The notes: generated from the letters alone by a model not told the origin. Positions 11,331 through 24,370 are shown, counted from the stretch's first letter. The stretch is 64,000 nt of DNA from Epiperipatus broadwayi (GCA_028023455.1 JAQFVV010006200.1:7924521-7988520); one strand, 5' to 3'. Made by a program: numbers and translations.

Positions 11331-13010
11331 GCTTGATAAGTATTTTTTCATTATTATTGCTTATGATATAAATAGAAAGGTTCTGATATGGAACTTAATA
11401 CATCAATCTACATGAACATGAACTCATGGTATAATAATAAGTACATTTACCAATCGATTTTTTTAAGGTCACAAATAAGCTTAAGCTCTTTTTATACAAC
11501 TTGATAAAATATCACCAATGAGGAAATTTTAGGGGGAGGGGGAGAGAATGATTGTGATATGATATATTTTTGATAGAATACCTATTGCATTTGTATAAAT
11601 TCTGAATCATCGATTTAAGATTCATGAGTTAAAATTTTATCCCAGTAACTAAAAGTTTTTAATTAAGCTCAAGTTAATTTTGCATAGCCATTATGTAAAG
11701 TATCTAGTAATGGTTAGTAAATAATTATTGATTTAATATTATCTAGAGAGGAAAAGAAGAAAGCATTTCTTTACCAAAGGGTTAATCAGTTTTTACAGGA
11801 ATGGTATCTACTTCATAAGATCCATTGCACTGAAAATTGAAAACGTTATTCTATTGAAAATGTATTTTAAAATTCATCTGAAATGACTGTTTATGTATAA
11901 TGAATATAAATGGCTATCACAATGAACTGTGATTCAGGAGAGAAGTAAATGCAAAGAAGATTTTCAAACACTACAGGTCTTGTGCATCTATTTAATAATA
12001 AGAGTGGCATTATAGTATTTTTTTTTTTTACAATATACTAATAATTATATATTAAATGTTCTGACTAATGGCAGTAACTTAGTTCACTTTGTAATCATCC
12101 TAATAATTTTTTAAGGAAATATTGTTCCATTTGTTAGTATTTTTTTTCCTACATACGTCCTCTTAACCAAATATTTTATATCTTTAGATAGCTTTGTAAA
12201 TATATATTTTTTAATTAATTAAGACTTCAATATTTTAAGTTTTATAACACGAAAAAAAAAACTTAACACCACTATCTGACTTTTATATACCTCTTTTTTT
12301 TTAAAAAAAAAAAAATCGTGTGATAGTTTTCTCTTTGAAAAGAAAACCGGGAAATGTAACATTAGAAAGTCATTTACTGAAATCTGATTGGTTGACTCTG
12401 CCATCATTTTGTCCAAGTTTTTTGATCAAATGTTTCTGGTATTTCTGTTTAAAATAATATCGAAATATAAAAATATTTAATAAATGAAAGTGATTTTTAA
12501 ATCAAAACTTACAAATCAAGTTGTATTTCAGATTGTATTTTGAATCTGTGATTGATTAACTAATTTAACCTATAAACTTTATAATAAATATATCTACTTT
12601 ATTATTAAGATAAATTTTTAAAATTAATTATTAACTTGTGGTAAATAATTGTACTTTTTTTCCTTGAATACAATTCTATTTTTAACTTTTGAAGAAACAT
12701 CGCGTTAAATAATTCAAAATCAGACTGATATGCAAGGATGTTTATTTTGATTTACCACGCTTTTAAATTATACAACTAGAATTATTAAAATTTATATTAA
12801 TATAACAGATTATATATAATAACAATTATTAATCTCTATAGAATTATCTTTTTAAAAATTATATGTATTAAATGATTTATTGCTATAATATCCAAGTTTA
12901 TAGATTTAATATTATCTTGATTATAAATTTAAAATTTTAGAATTATAATTTACGTTTTATATGCCATTCTGACCATGGATAAGCAATCAAAAGGTTAGAA
13001 TTTATATTAT
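11331..13010. other. AT-rich DNA, no features seen
   Basis: Long A and T runs, no coding frame that looks real, no repeat partner noticed. The 65-residue minus frame near 12219-12416 has a biased lysine/phenylalanine composition and no recognisable motif. Confidence 0.5.
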
Positions 13011-13013
13011 TAA

Positions 13014-13142
13014 AATTCAAACTGTTGTCAAGGTAACCTTTTTTTAACAATAATATATATATATTATTAAAAGGATTCCACCTTTAATGTTAAAAGGAGG
13101 TTGCCTTGACAAAAAGAGATTACCTTGACAGCAGTTTGAATT
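13014..13142. mobile_element. Small foldback/MITE
   Basis: Ends are ATTCAAACTGTTGTCAAGG and its near-perfect mirror at 13117-13142. Inside the right half a second CCTTGACA unit is repeated. The middle holds a TA-rich hairpin. No coding capacity. Confidence 0.55.
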
Positions 13143-13254
13143 TGTTGATTGTTATTGATATTGTCTAAGTGTTGACTGGTTTTTAATAATATATATATCA
13201 ATTTTTTGCTCAACATTAATATCTTTCAAACAATAAAAATAGCAGAAAAAGTCA

Positions 13255-13335
13255 AATAATTCCCATGTTGCATTTTCTGCTGGACTAGTTTCGTCAGTTG
13301 GTCCCGTTAACCAAACCTTCTCAAGTATCCCCATC
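13255..13335 (-). ncRNA. Hammerhead-like motif, HHR-SINE type
   Basis: Minus strand: CTGACGA (13291-13297) and GAAA (13274-13277) flank a 13-base spacer where CTA/CAG-type pairing gives a short stem II. Directly upstream, TTGGT and ACCAA can pair around a 7-base loop as stem I. This is the best stem I among the HHR-SINE copies. Stem III and the cleavage site are unclear. The rest of the SINE is not preserved around it. Confidence 0.5.
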
Positions 13336-14034
13336 ATCTTTCATGATTTGTCCATCAAATTTCCTTATGACTTAATCTTCACCACATCTATGCCACTTAT
13401 TGCATCCTTTAATAATTAATAGGTACAGATGGAAATGCTTGTAATAAATCCCTATTCACTGCTCGATTTATTAAAAACTATCATCTATATCTACTAATTA
13501 TTAAAGTTTACAGTAAATAGCATAGTTATGGTGAAGAAAAAAAGAGTATGCTGCTGAAACAACATTGGATAAGCTGAAGTCATCTGGTATTTTATGGCTT
13601 TAATTATGATTTACTGTCTTTTGGATAAGTAATCAGTGATATTAATAACTTTTTATATTAATATTAGGATAGATAAGATTTTAACATAATTAAAGATAAC
13701 AAATTTATCCTTATAAGTCTTTATTAGTCTAATATTGATATAACAATCTCTAGCCTAATAAACAGTTATTAATAATGTTATATTTAATCAAAAGATAATA
13801 AATCATCATTGATGTATAAGAATTATACATTGGACAATACTCTTATCATTTGAAGTTTTTTATATGTAATCAGTTTCATTCTTTTCACATACATAACACA
13901 GTCCAAAATACACATAATAAAATACAAAAAGCACACATTATGTACTTTTGCTTTTTATCATAATTTTGTCATTATTTCTTTATCATTATAGTGCTTAAAT
14001 TTATTTTGCAAATAAATAAATTACCTTTAGTCAT
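13336..14034. other. AT-rich DNA, no features seen
   Basis: Nothing recognisable beyond the flanking hammerhead repeats. Confidence 0.4.
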
Positions 14035-14245
14035 CCTTTCCATTTTAACAGACTGACACACATGACCACATACATGCTAAAAAAATAAATGATCTCCACT
14101 ATATGTATTTCACACTGAACTAGTACTCATCAGTTGGTCCAGATCATCATCTCCCATATATATATAATCAGTGCTCAGTTAACATTAAGATAGCAAATCT
14201 TCAAATTTTAATGGACATACTTCAATCTTCTTCACTCTCCAATTC
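14035..14245 (-). repeat. HHR-SINE, left arm of an inverted dimer
   Basis: The minus strand carries, in order, a lead containing AAGATTTGCTATCTTAA, a GGGAGATGATGATCTGGACC block, the hammerhead core, GGAGATCAT, and a stretch ending in CATGTATGTGGTCATGTGTG. The same order appears on the plus strand at 14262-14520 and at 17056-17420. The two arms meet at a centre near 14250, with 3' ends outward. Confidence 0.7.
14095..14165 (-). ncRNA. Hammerhead-like motif with intact core
   Basis: Minus strand CTGATGA (14127-14133) and GAAA (14108-14111) enclose GTACT-AGTTC-AGTGT, which folds into a 5-bp stem II with two G.U pairs. This is the best stem II in the HHR-SINE family here. GGACCAA just upstream is the conserved 3' side of stem I. 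Stem III and the cleavage dinucleotide could not be fixed by eye. Confidence 0.55.
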
Positions 14246-14261
14246 ATCAATGATATGGATA

Positions 14262-14525
14262 GCTGAAGAGCTGCAGAGTGGAGAAGATTGAAGCCTGTCC
14301 ATTAAAGTTTGAAGATTTGCTATCTTAATATAAACTGAGCACTCATTATTTATATATATGGGAGATGATGATCTGGACCAACTAATAAGTGCTGGTTCAA
14401 CATAAAATAAATATTGGAGATCGTTTATCTTTTTCGCATGTATGTGGTCATGTGTGTTGTTTTTATAAGATGGACTAGATGACTAAAAGGAGCTTGAAAA
14501 TCTGGGTTCAAATCTCCTCTAATTA
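14262..14525 (+). repeat. HHR-SINE, right arm of an inverted dimer
   Basis: Mirror of 14035-14245. Its hammerhead has decayed: CTAATAA at 14382-14388 in place of CTGANGA, and AAAA in place of GAAA. At the 3' end a tRNA-like segment contains GGGTTCAAATCTCC (about 14502-14515), a good pol III B-box. This suggests the family is a SINE-like unit with a ribozyme upstream of a tRNA-like part. Confidence 0.65.
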
Positions 14526-15584
14526 AATCTAACTTAAAAGTATATATAATGGATTTAAATAAATAAATGGTGTATTTTTAAAAATATACTTTAAAAATTT
14601 TGGTAAAAAATAAATTAACATACAACAATTAGATTTATAAATTATCCAGTGTAAAAGTGAAGAGAAATTATTAAATTAAAAACTAAAATTTCAAAAAATA
14701 AAACTATTTATAAGGTAAAAATTAAGATAAATTATTGGTTGGAGAGTCATTGATTTAATTAAATTAACTCAAAATAGAAAAATAAATTATTTGTAGAAAG
14801 AAATATATATTTTATTAGTTTTATCAAATTAATAATCAAAATAATTTTAAATGAAAAAAGCATTTAGTTTCACATATTTAATAATTAATGAAAATTATCA
14901 TCCAACTGTATTTAATTTGTTATATTATAATGTCAGCCTCATTGTACTTGCTCTCTAATGCCCTCGTATATATATATATTGAACGGAGTGTTTAAGTCTC
15001 CCGTTTTGCTTCTTATATAGGATGTTTTGATAGATGATCAGAACTCATAAAATTTCTCTAACAAAAGAAAAAAAGAACTTATTGTATATTAGATATTTTA
15101 ATAACATCGTTATTCTTAAACAGAATTTAATTCAGTCAGAATGCAAGAAACAGGGATTTTATATCATGCATAAACATATCCAAATTAATGTAAATAATAC
15201 ATTTGATATGATTAATTTTAAATAATATATCGCCGTTATTATCATTTACTTTCCCTCTTTTCTTGATAAATGATCATTAGGTAATTATGACTATATTTCT
15301 AAGACATTAACGAAATAGATATTAATAGAATTTACATATAGAAAACACTAGATATGTAAAATTAAAAATGCATATAAAACAATTACCAGAATTATAAATA
15401 TTAATAAATAGATCGATTGTAATACTGAATTTGATTTTGTAGTATCAATTATTTTTTGTTCCTGAATTATAACAACCGCAATCACAAAAGTTTGTCACAA
15501 ATAAATCAATAAATTTATTTTTTATTGATCCAATTTATTTCTGAAATATTTAGCAATTTTTCTAAACAACAACAATAGAAGATT
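14526..15584. other. AT-rich DNA, no features seen
   Basis: A 63-residue frame at 15034-15225 shows no motif and is treated as chance. A TA microsatellite lies near 14965. Confidence 0.4.
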
Positions 15585-15795
15585 AATATTTCTGTAATGT
15601 AATTTTCACTAAACCATTCTCACTCATACATCTTTTCCCTATGACTTTGGTATTCCTCCACGGGTACTGAAAATGAATAGAAATCAGCCCCTATCTTGTA
15701 TGAGAGTGATGTAGTGAAAATTACATTACAGAAATATTATTCATTAATTTAAGTGGATAATCTCTAATCTAATGAATGACTAATAAAAATTATTA
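15585..15795. repeat. Family B inverted pair
   Basis: AATATTTCTGTAATGTAATT at about 15589 is mirrored by the block ending in TACAGAAATATT near 15740, and the right arm continues into the family B signature (GTGGATAATCTCTAATC). This is the third family B locus in the window and a palindrome, unlike the 9-kb and 10-kb copies. Confidence 0.55.
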
Positions 15796-16374
15796 ATAAA
15801 CTTTAAAAGATGTTATGCTACTGTATATATGTGTGATTTTTTTTTTTAGTTCAAACCAAATTTAGATAGTGCTAATAAATATATTTACCCACTTCGGATT
15901 TTCTAAATAATATATATCTTATACCTGGGGTTTAAATTAATAAAGGTTTTCTTAAGATGAAGTTACTTTCGCATAGAGATTTTAAATAAAGTTGCAGATA
16001 TTATCTCTAGAAACTTCCAATGAGAGAATAATTTCTTTTATATTTTATTCATACATTTTATGGTAAATGATTAAAACTACATTCTTTTTCTTAGCCCAAA
16101 TTTACACGGATGCTACTAATGAAATTAGCTCTCCACTTTTTTGTTTTCTTCTCTATCCCAATTCAGAATAAAACAATTCACAAAATTAAAGCCGCCTTTT
16201 ATATAGGCTGCTTATTATCCCCCACCCACAATAAATAAATAGATAAGTTTTGGAATATAAATATATCTTTTTGACTTAAAAACAATTACAAAAAATTATC
16301 CAGACATAATAAATAAATATATAAGAAAATGAAATACATGTTCTAATAATAAACTATTTTATTCTTTAAAAATG
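15796..16374. other. AT-rich DNA, no features seen
   Basis: No repeats or coding signal recognised. Confidence 0.4.
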
Positions 16375-17055
16375 TCACCATCAATTATTATCAATCCACT
16401 GCAGGATGGAGGTCTCTCCAAGTTCAGTCCATCTTCTCCGATCTTTAGCTTCTCTGCTCCACATCACCCCTGCACACTTTCTTATTTCATCCATCTATCC
16501 CACGTGTGGTCTCTTTCTGGGTCTTTTACAATCTCTTGAAATCCCGTTTAAGATTTCAATTATCCATCTATTACCATCTCTTCTAGTAATATGTCCATCC
16601 CAACTCCATTTCAGTCTTTTAATTTTTTCAATGAGGTCAGTAACATCTGTTTGTTCTCTTACCCATATATTGCATTTTGAATCTCTTCTTGTCACTCCGA
16701 ACATATGTCTCTCCATACTTCTTTGTGTGGTCTGAAGTCTCTGTATTGCTCTTCTATTAAGTGTCCAAGTTTCAGATCCATAAGTAAGAACTGTTAAAAC
16801 ACATTTATTAAAAAACTTTTTTTTTTTTCAAACACATAGGCATATTTCCTTTTAGTATCAAGTTATTTCTACCAAAAGCACTCCAACCAAGTTTAATTCT
16901 ATGATTAATTTCATCTATTATATTTCCATCTGTATTAATAATCTGACCAAGGTATTTGTAGCTGTTAACTTCTTCTGACTCATCATAATCAATCGTTATT
17001 TTAATATTTTGAGAAAATCCATTAATCATTACTTTGATATTTTTAACTGAAACAC
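16375..17055 (-). pseudogene. 5'-truncated RTE-type LINE, RT C-terminus
   Basis: The minus strand encodes the last part of an RTE-class endonuclease-reverse transcriptase: YKYLGQIINTDGN (the thumb-side YLG motif), INHRIKLGWSAFGRN, a Q-T-T-Q-RSMERHMFGVTRRD helix, WVREQTDVTDLIEKIKRLKW, and the class signature SWDGHITRRDGNRW. These lie in two frames (17029-16808 and 16716-16495) separated by a frameshift in the A-rich stretch around 16810. The catalytic palm is missing because of 5' truncation at about 17055. It is the same subfamily as the copy at 52425-53600. RTE proteins copy their own mRNA into nicked DNA and often mobilise SINEs; this copy is dead. Confidence 0.85.
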
Positions 17056-17420
17056 AGGCTTGTTATATACCTGGGTCTATATAGCTAATATATAGGGTAT
17101 GTGAGCATAGACTCATATACTCAGGGTGGCCTTTGAGCATTCCATCATCAGATTTTCAATTGGATGGATGGTTGAAAAGTTGGAGTGTGGAGTAGATTGA
17201 AGCCTGTCCATTAAAGTATGAAGATTGGCTATCTTAATATATATCTGAGCACTTATAGCATACATGTGTAGAGATGGTAATCTGGACCAACTGATGATTG
17301 CTGTTTTAGCATGAAATATGTATATTGATGATTATTTATCTTTTCGACATATATGTGTGTTCAAGTGTATCAGTGTTATGAGAGAGAGTGGAGAGTGGTG
17401 GGTTGTGTGAAAGTCTTTAA
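17056..17420 (+). repeat. HHR-SINE, plus copy
   Basis: Contains the full lead (AGATTGAAGCCTGTCCATTA, AAGATTGGCTATCTTAATA), the hammerhead zone and the downstream TTTATCTTTTCGACATATAT and GTGTGTTCAAGTGTATC blocks. It starts directly at the truncation point of the RTE copy. The tRNA-like end is poorly preserved here. Confidence 0.65.
17265..17330 (+). ncRNA. Hammerhead-like motif with intact core
   Basis: CTGATGA (17290-17296) and GAAA (17312-17315) flank TTGCTGTTTTAGCAT, where TGCT and AGCA pair as stem II. Upstream, TGGT and ACCA can form stem I around AATCTGG. ATACAT at 17260-17265 could pair with ATGTAT at 17317-17322 as stem III, but the UH dinucleotide is not clean. Confidence 0.5.
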
Positions 17421-18284
17421 TCTTTTTAACATTTATCTTTAGTCCTACTTTCATCTGATAACTCCTGCAACATTTCCTGCAGTTCTAAAGCATTTATACA
17501 GTACTATTTTAATCTTTTGAATCTCTAATTTATTTCTCTGCTTGTAAAAACTTTTTTTTCTCTTTTATGTGATTTACACACACTGAAGTATACAATATAT
17601 ATATCATATCTCTCACAGGCCTCTCCTTACAAATGAAAAATTTGAAATCAATGCTACTTTTTAGTATAAGATAGGATAACAATATAACTTTTTTCTGCGC
17701 ATCTCCATGATGAGTAACCTATTTCTGATCATTCTAACATATTGCTTTGTAGTTTATCTCATATATAAAGCCAATGTTTATTACTATAATATTTTTGTAA
17801 AAATCGTGTATCTTATAAACATTGATTCTATCACTTGGGATTGATTACATTTACGGCATTGACTTGTCTTGTAAACCTCTTTGCTTTTTTATTTTAAATA
17901 CATATATATTTTATCTCTAAAAATAATAGCCTTTCTTTTGCATATACAGTTCTGGATTTGTTTATAACAAATTTTAATTAGGCCTCTCTCTTATAATAAT
18001 GTTTTTAAAGTAAATGAATTTATAAATGTATCTTAATGCTAAAAGTTGTTTGCGTTCATGTTTTTAAAAGAGTTCAGCGTTTGTGGATGTGGTAAAAATT
18101 ACTTTAAGTAATAAATAGAAGTTTTAATTTCAAATTAGTAATAACAATAAATTCATCACGTTTATAGTTCATATTTGAGTTTGGAGAGATTTTAAAATGA
18201 CTGTTGTGTAGTCTTTCTAAGTATATTTACAATTAAACATGTTTGTTTATTTGCAATGTAAGATCTTTGTTTACTTAGTTTCAC
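17421..18284. other. AT-rich DNA, no features seen
   Basis: Nothing recognised. Confidence 0.4.
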
Positions 18285-18425
18285 ACTCCTTATACATATA
18301 TTGATCATTTATCTTTTTCACATGTGTGCGGTCATGTGTATCGATAGTATGAGATAGCGTGGATAGCTGAAGAGCACTTGAAAGCCTGTGTTCAAATCCC
18401 CTATAATTATTTTAATTAACTTGAA
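18285..18425 (+). repeat. HHR-SINE 3' part with tRNA-like end
   Basis: Begins in the block ATTTATCTTTTTCACATGTG, then GGATAGCTGAAGAGC (A-box-like) and CCTGTGTTCAAATCCCC (a near-perfect pol III B-box at about 18390-18406). The ribozyme part is missing. This copy shows best that the family ends in a tRNA-like module. Confidence 0.65.
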
Positions 18426-18580
18426 TTTTAATGTACATAATATCATTGCAATATACATTGCAGAGAAATTCATTTTCAATGGACTGCAAAAATTCATGCA
18501 ATTCTTTATTCAAAGAGGGAGTATGACTGAAACAATGTAGCTATTGGGCATTTCAAATAGTTCATGTAATATATATATAT

Positions 18581-21500
18581 TGTAACGGAATAAAAAATAT
18601 ATATAGATAGACGATAGACGAAATTATTAATTATTATGATAAGATATATTTATAATCTGTCATCATTATATACTATACATCTCTCGGGTATGTGGCGTAT
18701 TTCAAGCCCTATTTGGCTTATTTCGAGCCCTAGTTGGCGCGACATTTGTAACGGAATTAATAAAAATAGAAATTAAAAAACCATAGAAATATAAAAATAG
18801 ATAGAGGCAATTATAGATAGAAATTATTAATTATTAAAATATATTCATAATCTGTCATTTGTAACAGTATGAATAAATAAAGATGAACTGGCAAAAAGGT
18901 TGATAAAAGGCTGTTACTTTATAATTGATTATAATCTATATGTTAATGAATGATAAAATGATAGTTGCTATAATTCAATAACTAAACACTGAACAGGATA
19001 TATGATATGCTTCAGCGGTTCATCATTTGTAACCAAGTAAAATTAAATGAGAAATGAATTTACTGTGTTAGCTAAAATACAATTTATAATTATTAAACAA
19101 GGATGAAGCTAACATATAAATAAGAATATATGCATATCATGCTCTGTTTGGGTGTCTATTTCTAATTAATTAAATATAACATTATAGCCCGATTGCAACT
19201 ATCTCAAACATTAATTCTGTCACGATAATAATGAAATAAATAAATTATCTCATTTCTCAATACTTAAAATAACAACATGACAATTAAAACTATCCTCATT
19301 AAAGATTTAATGATATTTAGATATTGGGGAAGTCATTTGAACAATAAAACATACTGGCCATTGTCATCAAATAAAATAATATTAAATATAGAAACTGAAT
19401 AAAATTACCCACGGTGAGATCCCTGGAGTGCATTTCGCTTATCTCCAATACTAGGTTCTTTTAACAAAGAATCCTTCCTATTCTTCTTTCCAACCATATA
19501 AGACCATTCATGGTCATACTCACACACTGCTATTCATGACAACTTATAAAACATTACACAAAGTTAATAAGTTGGAAAAGGGATGGGATCATTTTTTATT
19601 CAGTTTAGCTAAGTATATGTGTTTTCCCATGAGCGCCACTAGATTGTTTTAAATCTAGATAAATATCTGTTTAGAGTGTACTGAGTTCAAACTCATTCGG
19701 TACATTTTTATTACACATGACTTGGATGACTAATGAAAAAAAAATAAAAATGACATTCTTATATTTTATCCATGTCAATAAAATCATAAGATCCCCATAT
19801 CACCAAAAATTTATATAGATCAAGACTCTTATAGACATTGCTAGCTCAAATTTATGTATATTGATGAACAGGCGAGTATAATCTTATTAATGGCTTCTAA
19901 ACAAGCATCGTGAAGACCATTATTGATATTGATGGCCATTTAACAAGATTATAGTTCAACAATAGAAAGCTAAAATTATGTTGTGTCCATGAGTTTTGAT
20001 CATCCTCATCAAAGATGGATATCGTATTATTGATTAAAACACCTTTTAAACATGGTACTGTACATGAGTAATGATCGTCATCATCATTAATAAATTATAA
20101 TCATTAAATATAATGTTTAACATAATTAATATATTTAGTAAATAAGGATTTGTGGAAAGTTGAATATCATGCATAGAGATTCGTGATGATCAGTCATCAT
20201 CACTAGTATTATTGAATTCTAGTTTTAACTATCAAAGTATTTTAATAAATAAACATAAACTTATATAAATGCTAGTGAATGTAATAATTAAATCCCATTT
20301 TGACAAGGGATGATTTTTAAAAAATGCCTATAAGTTTATAAAGATAAATTTATTGTTGTGAGTTCATTAAAAAGCTATGGCTGGTATCATCATCACTATT
20401 ATTATCATTATTATTATGATATTATTATCATCATCATTATTATCATCATCATTATTACCTTTATATTGTGATAAATAATCTAGCTAAATGGTCATCAATA
20501 TCAATAATGGTCTTCACGATGCTTGTTTAGAAGCCATTAATAAGATTATACTCGTCTGTTCATCAATATACGTAAATTTGAGCTAGCAATGTCTATAAGA
20601 GTCTTGATCTATATAAATTTTTGCTGATATGGGGATCTTATGATTTTATTAACATGAATAAAATATAAGAATGTCATTTTTATTTTTTTTCATTAGTCAT
20701 CCAAGTCATGTGTAATAAAAATGTACCGAATGAGTTTGAACTCAGTAAACTCTAAACAGATATTTATCTACATTTAAAACAATCTAGTGGCGCTCGTGGG
20801 AAAACACATATACTTAGCTAAACTGAATAAAAAATGATCCCATCCCTTTTCCAACTTATTAACTTTGTGTAATATGTTTTATAAGTTGTCATGAATAGCA
20901 CCAGTATGTGCGTATGACCATGAATGGTCTTATATGGTAGGAAAGAAGAATAGGAAGGATTCTTTGTTAAAAGAACCTAGTATTGGAGATAAGCGAAATG
21001 CACTCCAAGGATCTCACCGTGAGTAATTTTATTCAGTTGCTATATTTAATATTATTTTATTTGATGACAATGGCCAATATGTTTTATTGTTCAAATGACT
21101 TCCCCAATATCTAAATATCATTAAATCTTTAATGAGGATAGTTTTAATTGTCATGTTGTTATTTTAAGTATTGAGAAATGAGATTATTTATTTATTTCAT
21201 TATTATCGTGACAGAATTAATGTTTGAAATAGTTGCAATCGGGCTATAATGTTATATTTAATTAATTAGAAATAGACACCCAAATAGAGTATGATATGCA
21301 TATATTCTTATTTATATGTTAGCGTCATCCTTGTTTAATTATAAATTGTATTTTAGCTAACACAGTAAATTCATTTCTCATTTAATTTTACTTGGTTACA
21401 AATGATGAACCGCTGGAGCATATCATATATCCTGTTCAGTGTTTAGTTATTGAATTATAGCAACTATCATTTTATCATTCATCAACATATAGATTATAAT

Positions 21501-21688
21501 CAGTTATAAAGTAACAGCCTTTTATCAACCTTTTTGCCAGTTCATCTTTATTTATTCATACTGTTACAAATGACAGATTATGAATATATTTTAATAATTA
21601 ATAATTTCTATCTATAATTGCCTCTATCTATTTTTATATTTCTGTTACAAATGGTTTTTCAATTTCTATTTTTATTAATTCCGTTACA
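18581..21688. mobile_element. 3.1-kb foldback transposon with 1.2-kb inverted arms
   Basis: Two long arms (about 18747-19942 and 20484-21688) are inverted copies, nearly identical by eye, around a 540-bp spacer. The outer ends read TGTAACGGAATTAATAAAAA and its mirror ending CCGTTACA. An extra partial end copy at 18581-18746 also starts TGTAACGG, so the left end carries a short tandem duplication. Both outer ends abut TA repeats, so a TA-rich target duplication is possible. CATTTGTAAC recurs inside the arms at 18743, 18856 and 19024, mirrored at 21395, 21563 and 21644; such subterminal repeats often bind transposase. No transposase or other open frame is present, so it must move, if at all, with a helper. 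The superfamily is not recognised; the TGTAACGG end recalls Ginger-like or other integrase-type elements, but that is a guess. Confidence 0.75.
19943..20483. repeat. Spacer of the foldback element
   Basis: AT-rich, with an ATT/ATC trinucleotide microsatellite near 20386-20460. No open frame. Confidence 0.5.
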
Positions 21689-24365
21689 TATATATATATA
21701 AACTTGAATAATAAGTAAGTAGCAGATATCAGTGCATTTAAATACTCATCTTCTGTTTTTTAGTTTTTGCTTTTGTCAATGTAACTTGAAATATAAAGCT
21801 GGAGTTAAGGCAATTAGGCATCTGGGAACTACCTTTAACTCCACTTTTCTATTCAAACTAAAACCCCAAAATTCAAATAATCTTATGATTTTCAACTCCT
21901 TGCCAACCTATCTGAACAATTATATAGATATGACACTAAATTAGTAAATGCTTTATCATTTGGTAATCACTGATTGGTCAATATTATAGATGGCACTACA
22001 ACAGAGTGAGTGGTTTGCTATTATTAATATTCAATAACAGAAAGGAAAAAGTATCTACAATTACTAAACAACTATAGTTTCTGATCCAAGATCATATCTA
22101 CATAACTGTTCAAAGAGATTGCCTTGTGCTCAAAATCTTATTGTATTATGAATTTTGAGCTTTTATTTTGAATAACAAACTGGAGTTAATAATTACAAGA
22201 ATTCCAGCTTTAAATTTCATGCCTCATTGATAAAAGCAAAAGACATAAATCACTTAGTGATAGGGATATAAATACACTGCCATCCCATAACTACTCATTA
22301 CTCAAGCTTACTATAAATAGCACTAAAATAATAAATTGCTCTTATTTTTTTACCTTACTTTGTAAATGATCATAGAGTCTAATTACTTTTGCTTATTCTA
22401 TACTCCGATCTTTTCAAGTTTTAAATAAATCAGAAGTGCTAATAAAGCCAAGTTGACTATTTGAATATTTATAAAATTTTTGCATAATTTTTTGGATTTC
22501 ATTCATTGTACTATAACCATTATTAAATTCTGTTTATTTATTTATTTTATTTATTCAGTTCAAAATTGTATACAATTTCTTAACAAATTCTTTATACAGA
22601 AAGAATAAAAAACCAATTGGTTGTAATTTTTAATATCTTGTTTTCATTTTTCAATATTAATATTATGATTGCATTCTTCCAATTTATCTGGTATTGCGTT
22701 ATCATATTTACTTACATGTACAGCTTTGCCAATTATTGTTCTATGTTCTATTTCTCCAGTAACTAATCACGCTGTTAAGCATTGTTTCTACACATTATAT
22801 ATGTGTAATGATATTATTATTCAATACCTTTATTCATTCACAATTATATACATAATTTTATAATTAAATATTAATAAATACAGTACTTTATATATATTTA
22901 TTTTCCTGTATTTATTAATATTTACTTATATACATATATAACTTGAAGGTAAAACAACAATGAAAAACTATTTAAACCTTCACCATCTAGTAATTGATAA
23001 ATCGCAAATACTATGATTTCCTCCATTCTTTCTCTACAAGAAACTATTGGGAGAACTTTCACATTGCAGTAGGTGATTTACAAAAAGATGTTTTATCTAT
23101 ATATTATAATGGCAGCATGTTATATGTGTGTATGATGATGAAGATTGAAAAGATAGATATAAATCTATCAAATATACGAAATAAAGTGTGATATTACTTC
23201 CAGCTGACATTCAAATGGAATTTTATTGTCTCCCAGTCTTTAATCTCTCAATGCATAATCACTTATATGGATTTAAATTGGACTCTCAATAATAATTAAA
23301 AATTTTTGAAAATTAGTAACATAATCTTTAAAATTCTTAAACGATAACTGATTAAAAAAGTTTAAATACAAACTTACCATGATCCTAACAACTTTATTAA
23401 TCCTATCTCTTTAACAATCATCAAAAGGTTTAAATAAAATAGATTCCAAACTCAAGTTTGAGCTCCACCTACATCACAATGCCATACACATAAATTAATA
23501 CAATTCAATCAAGCAATAGGAGCTGAGGAAAGCAACATTAAATAAAAATTAAACAAGTATTTGAAAAAAATAAATAGTTAATAATTTTTCAAAAGAATTA
23601 TTTACATAAGGAAAAATAAATAAAATATATGCAATTCACAATTATTTATTTCCAAAAAAAGAGGAGGAGGAGGAATAATAATAATAATTATTATTATTAT
23701 TATTAAAAACATCAATCAAAATGATCATAAAAGAAAATCGCAAAAAGTGTTGATTCGATTTTTAAATGATTTATCTAATACATTTTTAATGCCAAAAATA
23801 TAATCCATTAGATATGACTGCTATTAATTTATTATATTCATAACATTAATCAAGAAACGATAAACCATAATATATTTTCTTCCTTTTCTTTGAATTCAAA
23901 ATCAAACAAATATTTAGCAGTTTTCCACTAGATTTCAATATAAAAGGAAGTGTGTGTATCCATGAGTGTATATGTGGTTCTTGAATATAATAATAATAAT
24001 AACACAAGAGAATAAAATAAAGATATATAACATTTACTCAGATTTATATTTGAAATATACAAGATGTTATGGTCATCCAATCATACAAGCAAACATTTTA
24101 ATTAATCAAATACTGGCTTTACAATTGATTTGCCACAACAACCAAGAACATAACATGCAATAGATCCCAAATATCAACAATTCTCAAGTAGCTTAAACAA
24201 ACCATACTTCAAATATTAAAAATATTCTTTATTTCAAGTTTTGCCAAAAAAACACTAACAAATTCAAATTCAAGACAACTGGAAACGTAATAAGTCTGAA
24301 TCACCATACTAGGAGGGAATACACATCTTCATCAAATTCAACATTTCAAATATTAACCAGACAGG
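21689..24365. other. AT-rich DNA with small hairpins
   Basis: No genes seen. There is a perfect 18-bp inverted repeat (AAATATTAATAAATACAG, 22866-22883, mirrored at 22906-22923) and an AAT/ATT hairpin around 23675-23705 after a GAG run. Several short open frames (60-70 residues) show no motif. Confidence 0.45.
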
Positions 24366-24370
24366 AATGT

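Noticed and set aside
20386-20460. CRISPR-like array in the ATT/ATC repeats
   Set aside because: Plain trinucleotide microsatellite without repeat-spacer structure, in a eukaryotic setting.
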